A stretch of 64,000 bases of DNA, from contig CBDCLS010000005.1 of the NCBI GenBank assembly GCA_965218775.1, positions 620,001 to 684,000 of the forward strand, given 5' to 3'. Both the position numbers and the translations under genes were made by a program. The notes under the pieces are model-generated. The model was not told the DNA's origin and ran no database searches. It worked only from the letters and a program-made list of their open reading frames with translations. Positions 52,944-61,513 of the stretch are shown here, in pieces. Origin of the DNA: CAUZIZ01 sp965218775 (lineage in GTDB: Bacteria > Acidobacteriota > UBA6911 > RPQK01 > JAJDTT01). Each line of letters starts with the position of its first letter. Position 1 is the first letter of the stretch.

Positions 52944-54254
52944 TCAGAGAAACTCGCCCCGGGGCCTCTTGTCCAGCACCTTGGCTGCATAGGCCAGGAA
53001 GTTTTCTCCGAGGACCTTCCGAATCTCCTGGTCGCTGAAACCCCGACAGACCAGGCCCACCGTCCAGAAGGCATAGTTGGTCCAGTCCATGGGATGGGGC
53101 GGATAGTGGGGAAGATAGCTCACATCGGTTCCAATCCCCACGTGGTCGATGCCTGCGACCTGGATGGCGTGCTCCAGGTGTTTGGCCCAGTCGGAGAAGC
53201 TGGGATGGGTTCGCTCGGACAGACGGCCGGGCCAGACGTAGATCCCCACGAGACCTCCTTTTGCCGACAGGACCCGCAGGTACTCATCATCCACGTTTCT
53301 GTGGTCGCGGTCGTCATAAACCGCTTCGCAGCCCGTGTGGCTGTTCAGGACCGCCTCAGTGGAAATCTCGATGGCATCCAGGGCCGTCCGCCTGGCCGCG
53401 TGGGCGAGATCCACCATGACCCCCAGTTCGTTCATCCGCCGTACGGCTGCGTGGCCCTCCAGGGTGAGCCCGGAATCCATGTGTGGCAGCTGATAGCAGT
53501 CCGAGCCCAGGGCATTGCGCTCCCCGTGGGTCAGGTGCGCCATCCGGACGCCCAGACCATAGAGCAGCTCCAGATGCTCCACCGATTGGCCCCGGACCCA
53601 GGCGTGGGTGACCCCCTGAACGTTGGAGAGGACGGCCAGTTTCTTCTCACGGCGGGCTCTTGTCAGATCCCCTGCTTTGGCGATGCGAACCACATCATCC
53701 AGCTGGCCATAGACCAGATTGGAGCTGGCCAGGTGCCTGAGCAGACGACTCCAAGCGTAGTGATGGGCGTTGTCCTCCACCGCCAGGTCGAGACCGGTGA
53801 CACGGTAGAGAGCCCGGAAGTTGGCTTGCCACTCGGCATCGAAGGCCGATTCGAACGTCTTCAGACGCCTCCATCTCTCTCGGACCTGCTTCGACACCGC
53901 TCGTCTACTCAAGCCCTTCTCTTCCTGCTCCCGCCGGAATCGGGACAGTTCGGCCTCCAGACGCGTACCCCGGTGTCCCACCGCGGCAGAGGTATAGAGG
54001 GCTCCCATCAGATCGACCACATAGCTGTTGTAGTGGAGCTCGAGGCCTCTCTCCAATTGGGCCCGGGTGGGTGTGAGCTCGTCCAGGATGGTCTTGCGGC
54101 CGGCCTCTACCCGCTCCCTGATGTCCGGACGGAGCGGGACCCGAGACAGGTCCTCCAGAGTCTCGACGCCACCTCTCCCAGAAACGCCTGCCAGGCTGGC
54201 ACCCAGCAGTGTTCCCCCCAGAAAACCTCGCCGGGAAACGCTGTTGTGATTCAC
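52944..54254 (-). CDS. Tat-exported membrane dipeptidase (peptidase M19 family)
   Basis: The 436-residue protein starts with a twin-arginine signal (VSRRGFLGGTLLGASLAG). The M19 domain shows SYVVDLMGA (in place of HxD), the helix-rich insertion, VQGVTHA, then GVRMAHLTHGERNALG, GVMVDLAHAARRTALDA, VLNSHTGCEAV and GIDHVGIGTDV. The family are zinc enzymes cleaving dipeptides. Here the first metal motif (usually HND/HTD) is not obvious, so catalysis needs checking. It faces the PhyH gene on the same strand 115 bases downstream of it. Confidence 0.88.
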   Translation of the reverse strand: MNHNSVSRRGFLGGTLLGASLAGVSGRGGVETLEDLSRVPLRPDIRERVEAGRKTILDELTPTRAQLERGLELHYNSYVVDLMGALYTSAAVGHRGTRLEAELSRFRREQEEKGLSRRAVSKQVRERWRRLKTFESAFDAEWQANFRALYRVTGLDLAVEDNAHHYAWSRLLRHLASSNLVYGQLDDVVRIAKAGDLTRARREKKLAVLSNVQGVTHAWVRGQSVEHLELLYGLGVRMAHLTHGERNALGSDCYQLPHMDSGLTLEGHAAVRRMNELGVMVDLAHAARRTALDAIEISTEAVLNSHTGCEAVYDDRDHRNVDDEYLRVLSAKGGLVGIYVWPGRLSERTHPSFSDWAKHLEHAIQVAGIDHVGIGTDVSYLPHYPPHPMDWTNYAFWTVGLVCRGFSDQEIRKVLGENFLAYAAKVLDKRPRGEFL

Positions 54255-54369
54255 GATTATGTTACCTGCTATGGCGGGCAGCGGAATTGCCAGCCTGAGT
54301 TGATGCGGTCGTTATGCAGAGCAGCTTCAAACACTGCCCCTACTCTTTGATTGCCCCGAGAAATGCAGG

Positions 54370-55131
54370 CTAAACACAACCCGAATACTCACGCCCTCGC
54401 AGGAGCCTGTAGTCTGGCTTCGGCAAAGAAGGATGGGTCCAGCGCGACTTTGCCGACATGTAGTGCACGGCGGCCCCTCGGCGAGCGTATTGGGTCTGGT
54501 TCGCGTTCGACTTATGAAGAGTCAGACTGTGGTGAAAGGAGCAGCTCCCCGCCTTCATCGTAATCGGGACCTCCTTGTGCTGATCAAAGGCACGCTCCGG
54601 GACCCGTTTGTCAACACGGTCGCCGATCTGCCAGGACTGGCTGTGGTCAAGCACGCCTAGATGCTGGCTGCCGGGAACAACCCACATACAACCGTTTTCC
54701 AGGGTCACGTCATCGAGCGCGGCCCAGCAGGTTACCAGCTCCATCGGCTCGATAAAGAAGTAGGCCGAGTCCTGATGGTACGGTTTCTCGACACCACCCG
54801 GTGGTTTCATGAAGGTCTGGCTTCCGAAAAGCTTTACGTCGGGTCCGATGAGCGACTCCACTAGATCTAGAATCCTTTCGTTCTCCGCGTGAGCCAGAAA
54901 GACCGGATCGCTCTCGGCGCATCCATTAATCTTTCTCACTGTCTTCGCATTCTGCTGTGCTGACCCGGGTTCCAACTCGATGTTCTCCGGCGGAAAGTGG
55001 ACCCGGCGCTCTGCGATATCTATAGTGCGCTGGTGTAGTTGTTGAAGCTCCTGTTGGGTCAGGAGATCCTCTACTACCAGGTAACCCTCTTCCTCATACT
55101 GGGTCTTAAGTGCGCTCACCAACGTACTCAT
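54370..55131 (-). CDS. Phytanoyl-CoA dioxygenase (PhyH) family protein
   Basis: The 253-residue protein is a non-haem Fe(II)/2-oxoglutarate dioxygenase. The first iron ligands are His119 and Asp121 (PYHQDSAYF) and the distal histidine is in SFHHSLTLHKSNANQT near residues 200-206, with Arg218 or Arg219 (YARRGAAVHY) for 2-oxoglutarate. YEEEGYLVVEDLL is the usual family opening. It hydroxylates an unknown small molecule. ATG 55131 is preferred, behind AAGGTGA; a GTG three codons upstream is possible. The M19 dipeptidase is downstream on the same strand. Confidence 0.9.
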   Translation of the reverse strand: MSTLVSALKTQYEEEGYLVVEDLLTQQELQQLHQRTIDIAERRVHFPPENIELEPGSAQQNAKTVRKINGCAESDPVFLAHAENERILDLVESLIGPDVKLFGSQTFMKPPGGVEKPYHQDSAYFFIEPMELVTCWAALDDVTLENGCMWVVPGSQHLGVLDHSQSWQIGDRVDKRVPERAFDQHKEVPITMKAGSCSFHHSLTLHKSNANQTQYARRGAAVHYMSAKSRWTHPSLPKPDYRLLRGREYSGCV

Positions 55132-55239
55132 TTGCTTCACCTTCTGTCTTGTCTTCGACCAACTCCAAACTAGGATAACCTCAACCGAAGCTCGTCTCCA
55201 CCTCGTTCGTCACTCTTGCTCCGATCCAAAGGCGTCCAC

Positions 55240-55656
55240 CTAACCCGGATTTCTCAAGGATAAGAAAAAGCAGTCAGCTCAATGTGGTATAAAGTCTGTG
55301 TTAACAAAGACTTAACAAACACAAGGAGCTGACTACTATGACGACAGAGTGTATCGCTTCTAAGCTGGAGTTTCAAGGGCTGGAGGGTCGCCGAGTGGAG
55401 GCAGAATTCAACGGGGGACAGATCACTTCAGACGCCGGAGGGTTGCTGTTACGGGAGGTGGAGAGCCGCTATGGGTTCATTCGCGGCTTGGCCGCCTGCT
55501 TTGGGGACCGGCGCGATCCTCGCTTCACCGAGTTCAGTGTGGAGGAGCTGGTGGGGCAGCGGATTTATGGACTGGCCTTGGGCTATGAGGATCTCAACGA
55601 TCATGAGGAGCTCCGGGCGGATCCGCTGATGGCGGTGCTAGTCGGCAAGGAAGACG
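55240..55656 (+). mobile_element. Partial IS1380 copy, 3' part lost
   Basis: It begins with the same 17-base end (CTAACCCGGATTTCTCA, 55240-55256) and 5' untranslated region as the complete copy at 49726, in the opposite orientation. Sequence identity ends abruptly at about 55656 inside the transposase gene. The right end is not found. Confidence 0.88.
55338..55656 (+). pseudogene. IS1380 transposase N-terminal fragment
   Basis: The first 106 residues, through LMAVLVGKED, match the complete transposase at 49927-51324 with few substitutions. After Asp106 the sequence diverges completely. No catalytic residue is retained, so the fragment is inactive. Confidence 0.88.
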
Positions 55657-55863
55657 ATGCTTGGCCATCTTCGACGACGACCAACGCAGAGATCGTCCAC
55701 AACCCCCATCTGCCCTGCGGGTGGCGACGGGACGGGCCGATGGCTTTGTCTCTCCTCCTCCACTATGGCAAGGCATGGCGTTCGTCGTCGTTTCGCGCCC
55801 TCGACACCGTCGCGCTCGCCACAAACGTGACCGTAATTATGAAATGCGGTACTACGAGTCCGC
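55657..55863 (+). other. Unidentified segment, possible C-terminal fragment
   Basis: One plus frame (from about 55658 to a stop at 55867) reads LAIFDDDQRRDRPQPP and ends RYYESA, which could be the tail of a gene cut by the partial IS. I do not recognise it. Its stop overlaps the convergent DMT transporter gene. Confidence 0.2.
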
Positions 55864-56217
55864 CTAGTTCCTGCCAAGGGCGAGAAATGCCGTTCCCAGA
55901 AGAATCAGACCGAGGCCTAAGAACTTATTCCGGGTAAACGGCTCCCGAAAGAAGATCCGCGACCAGAAGAGTGTCCAGACGTAGCCAAGCGATACCAGGG
56001 GGTAGAGAACTGTCAACTCACCTTGCCGAACCGCCAGGACGAAAAAATAGGACGACACAAGGAAGATTCCTACACCAACCATAAGCCGCCAATTCAGGAG
56101 CAGCGTGCTCAACTGGCGGTGCAGTCTAGCGGCCCCAGCCTTGAGAAAGATAGCTCCCACAGAACCAATAAGGGAAGCTAGCAGGACCAGAAGCATCGAG
56201 TAGAAAGGGGTTTTCAC
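55864..56217 (-). CDS. Small four-helix DMT (EamA/SMR-like) transporter subunit
   Basis: The 117-residue protein has four hydrophobic helices: SMLLVLLASLIGSVGAIFLK, VGVGIFLVSSYFFVLAV, VLYPLVSLGYVWTLFW and LGLGLILLGTAFLA. It resembles single-repeat drug/metabolite transporters such as ArnE/ArnF or paired SMR proteins. The stop codon of the upstream gene overlaps its ATG by four bases, so the two are translated together and probably form a heterodimer with opposite topologies. The substrate is unknown; lipid-linked sugars or small cations are possibilities for this group. Confidence 0.85.
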   Translation of the reverse strand: MKTPFYSMLLVLLASLIGSVGAIFLKAGAARLHRQLSTLLLNWRLMVGVGIFLVSSYFFVLAVRQGELTVLYPLVSLGYVWTLFWSRIFFREPFTRNKFLGLGLILLGTAFLALGRN

Positions 56218-56612
56218 TCTTTGTCTTTCCTACCCAGAAAAGAAACCCCGAACACGATCACGGAAACGCCCAGGATTTTGAATAGGTTGATACTCTCGTG
56301 GAAGATCAGGACTGATAGCAGCAGGACCCACACGTAGGTCATCGAGATAATGGGATACAGAACCGATAGCTCGCCATCCCGAAGCGCGAGAACCAGCAAG
56401 CCGGTACTCACGGCATATAGGCTATATCCAGCGACAAGGGCAGGGTTCGAGAGCATCGCCAAGGGTGAGCCGCTGACCAACCCGTTGGCCCCCCACTTGA
56501 TCAGGATCTGAGCCGCTGCGCCGAAGAGAGTACAACCGACGACGAGGGCAATGGATTGCCGACGGCTGAAGCGAAAAGAGGGTCTGGCTCCTTTCAGAAT
56601 GCTGCTGCTCAA
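56214..56612 (-). CDS. Small four-helix DMT (EamA/SMR-like) transporter subunit
   Basis: The 132-residue protein has a basic N-terminal tail (RFSRRQ) and four helices: IALVVGCTLFGAAAQILIKW, AGYSLYAVSTGLLVLAL, VLYPIISMTYVWVLLLSVL and LGVSVIVFGVSFLG. It shares the GELxVLYPxxSxxYVW signature with its overlapping partner, so the pair arose by duplication. The different positive charges at the N-termini fit the antiparallel arrangement seen in paired SMR transporters. It is the first gene of the pair. Confidence 0.85.
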   Translation of the reverse strand: MSSSILKGARPSFRFSRRQSIALVVGCTLFGAAAQILIKWGANGLVSGSPLAMLSNPALVAGYSLYAVSTGLLVLALRDGELSVLYPIISMTYVWVLLLSVLIFHESINLFKILGVSVIVFGVSFLGRKDKE

Positions 56613-56917
56613 CTGACTTTCCTGCCGAAATCCGCCCTAGTTTGATCTGCCTTCATCGCGGACCCAATGTCCCGTTAGATGCTTACGAAGGCCAGCTGGG
56701 CGGCTGGGCTGAAGGACTCAGCCAACCAGGCCTCTCGTTCGCAAACGCAAATCCTACCCTACCTCAAGCACTAGTGCGACACAGTCACCCGAGAAAACCG
56801 CTCCCGTACGACCTTTTCTCTACCATTCGGTCGGATCGATTCTGGTGTCCTTCTTTGCAACCCGGTATCAGAGCGAATAGAATCTAGCGCGTTTGATCCC
56901 CGTTGGAGGAAGATGAT

Positions 56918-57277
56918 TTGAGCTCAGAAAACCGAACCGCCTTGGTTCACTATGAATACGATCCCGTTTTCCTTCATTCGCGAAGAGAAGCCATCATCAT
57001 CGTGGGCGTTTGGGCTCTGGGTTTACTCTGGTCCGTCCCCTATTGCTACCTTCGAGGCTACAACCTGTCGCCCCAGGATATTCATACTATCTGGGGCATT
57101 CCCAGCTGGATTTTCTGGGGGATAGGAGTTCCCTGGCTGCTCGCCGATCTATTCACCGCCTGGTTCTGTTTCTCGTACATGGCGGCCGACGATCTAGGCG
57201 AGGAACCGGAGAAATCTGAAAGCGCGAAGAGGATCGAGAGATCGGGAGAAACTCGTTTGGAGTCTCCCCATGAGTGA
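56918..57277 (+). CDS. YhdT-like/DUF997 small membrane partner of an SSS symporter
   Basis: The 119-residue protein has two hydrophobic spans: IIIVGVWALGLLWSVPYCY and IFWGIGVPWLLADLFTAWF. These, with the acidic C-terminal tail, match the small subunit next to PanF-like symporters (YhdT family). I chose TTG 56918 because GGAGGA lies seven bases upstream; the TTG at 56903 has no RBS. Its stop overlaps the symporter start by eight bases, so translation is coupled. Confidence 0.82.
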   Translation: MSSENRTALVHYEYDPVFLHSRREAIIIVGVWALGLLWSVPYCYLRGYNLSPQDIHTIWGIPSWIFWGIGVPWLLADLFTAWFCFSYMAADDLGEEPEKSESAKRIERSGETRLESPHE

Positions 57278-59201
57278 CGGGACCTCCGCCGTCTCCTACG
57301 CTCCCAACACCGCCCTGATCATCTTCCTTCTATACACGCTAGGCGTATTCGCACTCGCCTGGATGTCGAATCGTCTCCTCCAATCCAAGAGCTTCTTGAG
57401 CGAGTACTTCTTGGGAAGCCGAAGCCTCGGGGTCTGGGCCTTCGCTCTCACCTTTGCCGCTACCAGCGCGTCTGGCGGCAGTTTTACCGGGTTCCCCTCA
57501 AAAATCTACAGTCACGGTTGGATTCTGGGTCTTTGGATTGGCAGCTACATCGTCGTGCCCATCTGCGGGATGGGAATCCTGGGAAAACGGATCAATCAGG
57601 TAGCCCGCCGGACGGGGGCAATCACCGTTCCCGACGTGATCCGGGACCGCTTCAACAGCCCTAGTTTTGGGGTACTTGCCACCACCCTCATCGTTTTCTT
57701 CATGTCCATCAACCTGACGGCTCAGTTCAAGTCAGGAAGTCTGATTTTGAAGACCCTGATCAACGACGTGCCTCTGTTTCAAACTGTGGCCCAACAAGTT
57801 TCTGGGCTAAAGGAGGGGAGCAGTCTACTCGCTGGCGTCGACTCTGCCTATCTCCTGTGCTTACTGGTCTTTGCCGTGGCCGTGATCGTCTACACTACCT
57901 ACGGCGGCTTCCACGCTGTGGTTTGGACAGACGTTATGCAGGGAGTCGTTATGGTGCTGGGAGTGTTGATCCTGCTTCCGCTGGCTCTAATCCAGGTGGG
58001 AGGCTTGGAGTCCGCCACCGATCAATTCAAGGAGATGACCCCGCCACGCATTGGCAGCGCACGCCTGGAGCTGGAGGGACCCTCGCAACAGGCAACGGTT
58101 ATCCCAGCTGGAACCTGGATTCTCTTGCGCGACGGATCCGGCGATCGGATTCTGAGAACAGGCGGCGAGGCAGTGATCCCAGCAGGCCTGAGCCTGGTCG
58201 AGAATATCCAGGTGCTGGAGATCACGACTGACCGACAGAGCCAACAGCTTCAGCGCCGCATGCAAGCGAACGAAGTCCCCACTTTGTCGCCGAACATCAC
58301 TGCCACAATCACCCAGATGGAAGACTACCGATACGGAGCCGACCAACCCGGAACATACCTTACGGGCCCTGGTCCCGACAGACACAGCGACCTGGGATTC
58401 TTGCCTCTCAGTCTCGCCATTTCCTTTTTCTTCATGTGGGCGATTTCTGGCTCAGGGCAACCCAGCAGCATGGTGCGCCTGATGGCGTTCAACAACTCTC
58501 TGACCCTGAGACGATCGATTTTTACAGTCAGCATCTACTATTCGCTCATCTATTTTCCGCTCGTGATCATCTTCTGTTGTTCGAGGCTTTTCTTGCCTGG
58601 GATGGATCTGGAGTCGGATCGAATCATGCCTGCGACCGCGGTGTTTCTCAGCGTAGGCGCAGGGATGCCCTGGCTGGCGGGTATTTTGGTAGCCGCTCCC
58701 TTCGCGGCGGTAATGTCGACTGTCGACAGCTTCCTTCTGGTCATATCTTCCGCCTTGGTTCGCGACGTTTATCAGCGCAACATCAACCCCAATGTAAGCG
58801 AGCATCGCATCAAATGGATGAGTTATGCCTGCACTACCTTCGTGGGTATGGCGGCCGTAGCCGGGGCCATCAGCCCTCCTCAGTTCCTGCAGGACATCAT
58901 CGTCTACACCGGAAGCGGACTGGCCGCTTGCTTCCTGGCACCCATCGCCCTGGGTCTCTACTGGCCACGGGTCAATGCAGCAGGCGCGATTGCCGGAATG
59001 CTCGGCGGATTTCTGTCACACCTGCTTCTCTACCTCACCGGATACGCCGTTTACGGCAGATTTGCGTCTTACCGTTTGCTCGGCCTGGATCCCCTGATCT
59101 GGGGTCTATTCGCTTCATTTCTGTTAGTGGTGCTTGTCAGCAAGTTGACTCCGCCGCCGCCAGAGAACCTGGTGCGGCGGTATTTCTACCGGACAGTTTA
59201 G
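57270..59201 (+). CDS. SSS-family sodium:solute symporter with a large extramembrane insert
   Basis: The 643-residue protein has the usual SSS helices: EYFLGSRSLGVWAFALTFAA opens the first repeat, and FAAVMSTVDSFLLVISSALV carries the Na2-site Ser/Thr region. Typical length is about 480-520. The extra length is a segment of about 130 residues (about 255-385) between helices, containing PAGTWILLRDGSGDRI, QQLQRRMQANEVPT and YRYGADQPGTYLTG, predicted to lie outside the membrane. The YhdT-like gene overlaps its start, as with pantothenate-type symporters. The substrate is unknown. Confidence 0.88.
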   Translation: MSDGTSAVSYAPNTALIIFLLYTLGVFALAWMSNRLLQSKSFLSEYFLGSRSLGVWAFALTFAATSASGGSFTGFPSKIYSHGWILGLWIGSYIVVPICGMGILGKRINQVARRTGAITVPDVIRDRFNSPSFGVLATTLIVFFMSINLTAQFKSGSLILKTLINDVPLFQTVAQQVSGLKEGSSLLAGVDSAYLLCLLVFAVAVIVYTTYGGFHAVVWTDVMQGVVMVLGVLILLPLALIQVGGLESATDQFKEMTPPRIGSARLELEGPSQQATVIPAGTWILLRDGSGDRILRTGGEAVIPAGLSLVENIQVLEITTDRQSQQLQRRMQANEVPTLSPNITATITQMEDYRYGADQPGTYLTGPGPDRHSDLGFLPLSLAISFFFMWAISGSGQPSSMVRLMAFNNSLTLRRSIFTVSIYYSLIYFPLVIIFCCSRLFLPGMDLESDRIMPATAVFLSVGAGMPWLAGILVAAPFAAVMSTVDSFLLVISSALVRDVYQRNINPNVSEHRIKWMSYACTTFVGMAAVAGAISPPQFLQDIIVYTGSGLAACFLAPIALGLYWPRVNAAGAIAGMLGGFLSHLLLYLTGYAVYGRFASYRLLGLDPLIWGLFASFLLVVLVSKLTPPPPENLVRRYFYRTV

Positions 59202-59283
59202 CGATGTATTTCTCTAGCACCCTTGCCTCGCCCGTGCCCGTGCCCGCAAATCGTCTCTCGTGCTTCCGGCCTGGAATGTTCGT

Positions 59284-59474
59284 GCTAAGGGTTTGCGCAG
59301 AAATAACTTGGCATTTTGGCATCTCATCTTCACACCATCTTCGGCCGCTCCTCGGTCGCGAAAGCCTCAACGTAGACCCTGCTACGCCTGCGGTTTCGCT
59401 CAATCGTTCGCGGCCAAATCTAGTGCAAATCTGAGCGCCAATTCTACCAAGTTATTTCTGCGCAAACCCTAAGC
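59284..59474. mobile_element. 191-bp MITE-like element with 28-bp inverted ends
   Basis: Starting GCTAAGGGTTTGCGCAGAAA, the left end at 59284-59311 is repeated in reverse complement at 59447-59474 with one mismatch. No coding capacity lies between. It separates the symporter from the threonine-synthase-like gene. Both sides carry runs of CCCGTG/GGGCAAG-type low-complexity sequence (59222-59254 and 59498-59520), also seen near 61.2-61.4 kb. No target duplication is obvious. Confidence 0.8.
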
Positions 59475-59532
59475 GAGAGATGAGGATGAGTGCGAGCAAG
59501 GGCGAGGGCAAGGGCAAAGCGAGGAAACCAAG

Positions 59533-60627
59533 ATGTGGAAATACCTTGAGCTCCTACCCCTCGAAGATCCATCCCACATTCTGACGCTGGGAGAAGGAAA
59601 CACCCCAGTCTGTGAACTGAAGCCGAATCTATACTTGAAGTTTGAGCAGCTGAACCCCACCGGCTCCTACAAGGACCGCTTTGCCAGCTGTGCGGTCTCC
59701 TGTATGCAGGAGCAGGGTAAGAGGGTATGCCTCGCAACCTCCTCCGGGAACACGGGCTCAGCCCTCGCCGCATATTGTGCCAGGGCGGGGATTCCATGCG
59801 ATGTCTTCTTGATCGAAACGACGCCCACCGCCAAGACCGTACAGATGTTGGCCTACGGCCCAACGCTGAGGCGCGTTCGTGGCTTCGGCCTTTCAGCCGA
59901 AGTCACCGAACAGGTTATGAATCTTCTGCGCGAGCGTGCCGACAGGCAGGGCGCTGCTCTGCAGATCTCGGCCTTCACCTACAGTCCCGACGGCATGGGC
60001 GGAGTCAAAAGCATTGCCTACGAGCTGGCCGACACACTGGGGGAGATTGATGATGTCTTTGTCCCGGTGGGCGGTGGAGGCTTGCTGACGGCGATATTTA
60101 GAGGATTCTCGGATTTCTTGAAAGCAGGCAAGATCCGACGACTGCCCAGAATCCATGCGATTCAGCCTGAGGGCTGCGCTACCGTGACTGAGCCACTCCA
60201 CCGAGGAGAATCGAAAGCTGTCGCAGTACAGTGTACCTCGATGATCTCGGGGCTCCAGGTGCCCAGCTTGATTGACGCTCAGGCCGCCCTCGAGGCCGTG
60301 CAAACCACCCAGGGTACAGGACAGACCTTGAGCGACTCCGCAATCTATACCGCTCAGAGAGATCTGGTGCAGCAGGGCATCTATTGCGAACCGGCCGGGG
60401 CGACGGCCTATGCTGGCTATGTCCAAGCCCTGGAACAGAGAATCTTGTCTCCCTCTCAGCGAAGCGTTTGCATCGTAACCGGACATGGATTCAAGGATCT
60501 CGAGTCGGTGGAACAAATTGGATCAAGCTCCCAGATAGAGGAGCTCGATCTGCAGGATCTGTTGTCTGGTGACAACCTGGACACGCCCCCGGCGAGCTCG
60601 CGTCCTGGATTCAGCCCCACTCGGTAG
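59533..60627 (+). CDS. Threonine synthase-like PLP-dependent enzyme
   Basis: The 364-residue protein is a fold-type II PLP enzyme. Lys47 (NPTGSYKDRF) is the Schiff-base lysine, Ser71-Gly75 (SGNTG) holds the substrate carboxylate and VPVGGGGLLTA binds the PLP phosphate. The closest group is threonine synthase and its relatives, which turn phosphohomoserine or related beta/gamma-substituted amino acids into products. The N-terminal LTLGEGNTPVCEL agrees. It lacks the long N-terminal domain of the thrC-type large form. No homoserine pathway gene is nearby, so another amino acid substrate is possible. Confidence 0.88.
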   Translation: MWKYLELLPLEDPSHILTLGEGNTPVCELKPNLYLKFEQLNPTGSYKDRFASCAVSCMQEQGKRVCLATSSGNTGSALAAYCARAGIPCDVFLIETTPTAKTVQMLAYGPTLRRVRGFGLSAEVTEQVMNLLRERADRQGAALQISAFTYSPDGMGGVKSIAYELADTLGEIDDVFVPVGGGGLLTAIFRGFSDFLKAGKIRRLPRIHAIQPEGCATVTEPLHRGESKAVAVQCTSMISGLQVPSLIDAQAALEAVQTTQGTGQTLSDSAIYTAQRDLVQQGIYCEPAGATAYAGYVQALEQRILSPSQRSVCIVTGHGFKDLESVEQIGSSSQIEELDLQDLLSGDNLDTPPASSRPGFSPTR

Positions 60628-60635
60628 ATAGGAAA

Positions 60636-60796
60636 AACACTATGTTCGGCTGGACAAGAAGGACGTGACGGTGCTGCCCCTGCGCAAAGAAGCCTTGGGC
60701 GCCAACTACCTACGGATTCGATCCACCGCAGAGGATACCGACGAAGCCGGACTCCTCATCGAATCAGTCGTGGTCGACGTTTCCAGATCTTGGTAG
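60636..60796 (+). other. Possible C-terminal gene fragment
   Basis: The frame KHYVRLDKKDVTVLPLRKEA continues to VVDVSRSW and a stop, and reads like a protein end without a start. I do not recognise it. It overlaps the run-on 3' end of the gene on the opposite strand. Confidence 0.25.
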
Positions 60797-61122
60797 GAAC
60801 CGACTCCCTCACCCCTCTGCTGCAATCCCCGATCACGCTGGTTTCGCGACGTAGCCGGCCGGGTCGTCTTCCTGGCCTGCTCTATTCGCTGGCGAACCCG
60901 TGGAAGGATGAAGATCTGGGAAAGATCCAAGGAAGAGAGTTCACAACATAGAATCTCTACTTTCTGGGAACTGGGGAGTATTCGATTCATGAGAAAAAGC
61001 TGCCTACCCTCAACCCTGCAGATCCCACCCCTGAATTCGCCATCGTCCCATACCAGTTCGATTCCCAGTTGTCTTACGATCTCTTCCAGCTGCTCCAGTA
61101 ATTCCGCGTCCTTCATCCCCAC
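60706..61122 (-). CDS. Small conserved protein of unknown function with a run-on 3' end
   Basis: The first 80-85 residues (ELLEQLEEIVRQLGIELVW, FRGGICRVEGRQLFLMNRIL, and DLSQIFILPRVRQRIE) match a conserved small protein I have seen in Acidobacteriota and Bacteroidota, usually about 90 residues and of unknown function. The following 50 residues are Arg/Ser rich and not conserved, so the native stop was lost and the frame runs on. The ATG at 61122 follows GTGGGG. It lies beside the 239-bp element at 61178-61416. Confidence 0.55.
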   Translation of the reverse strand: MGMKDAELLEQLEEIVRQLGIELVWDDGEFRGGICRVEGRQLFLMNRILPSSQKVEILCCELSSLDLSQIFILPRVRQRIEQARKTTRPATSRNQRDRGLQQRGEGVGSYQDLETSTTTDSMRSPASSVSSAVDRIRR

Positions 61123-61164
61123 AAGTCCAGCAGTCTAACTTATTCCCCTGGCGTTCCCCATCTC

Positions 61165-61429
61165 CGTTCGACGTGATCTGTTTAGCGCCTTCTTCCCACC
61201 CTTGCCTTTGCCCGTGCCCGTGCCTTTGCCCTGACTTCGGCTCTCCTTGATTGCATCAAGGCCCTTGGCCAAGCCAGGCCGATTGAGTCGACAGTGCGTT
61301 CTTTGATCTTGCTGTCAGCGACTACGAGGGTTTCAGGACAAAAAGACGCGAACGAACACGGGCACGGGCGAAGGCAAGGGCACGGGCAAGGGTAGGAAAA
61401 AGACGCTAAACAGATACGTTCGACGTGAT
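61165..61429. mobile_element. Short inverted-repeat element flanked by 13-bp direct repeats
   Basis: The direct repeat CGTTCGACGTGAT lies at 61165-61177 and 61417-61429. Just inside are imperfect inverted ends: CTGTTTAGCGCCTTCTTCCC on the left, matched by the complement of the right end with about three mismatches over 28 bases. Further in are CCCGTGCCC/GGGCACGGG-type repeats. The insert of 239 bases has no gene. Confidence 0.7.
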
Positions 61430-61513
61430 GCATAGACTTGAATCGTCTCCTGAATCTGGACTGGGTCGTCATGCTATAGTCGTCCGAACAAGGCGTGGGA
61501 GAGACCTCAATCG

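Noticed and set aside
55657..55867. A novel gene after the partial IS1380
   Set aside because: No start or family; more likely the tail of a gene cut at the junction.
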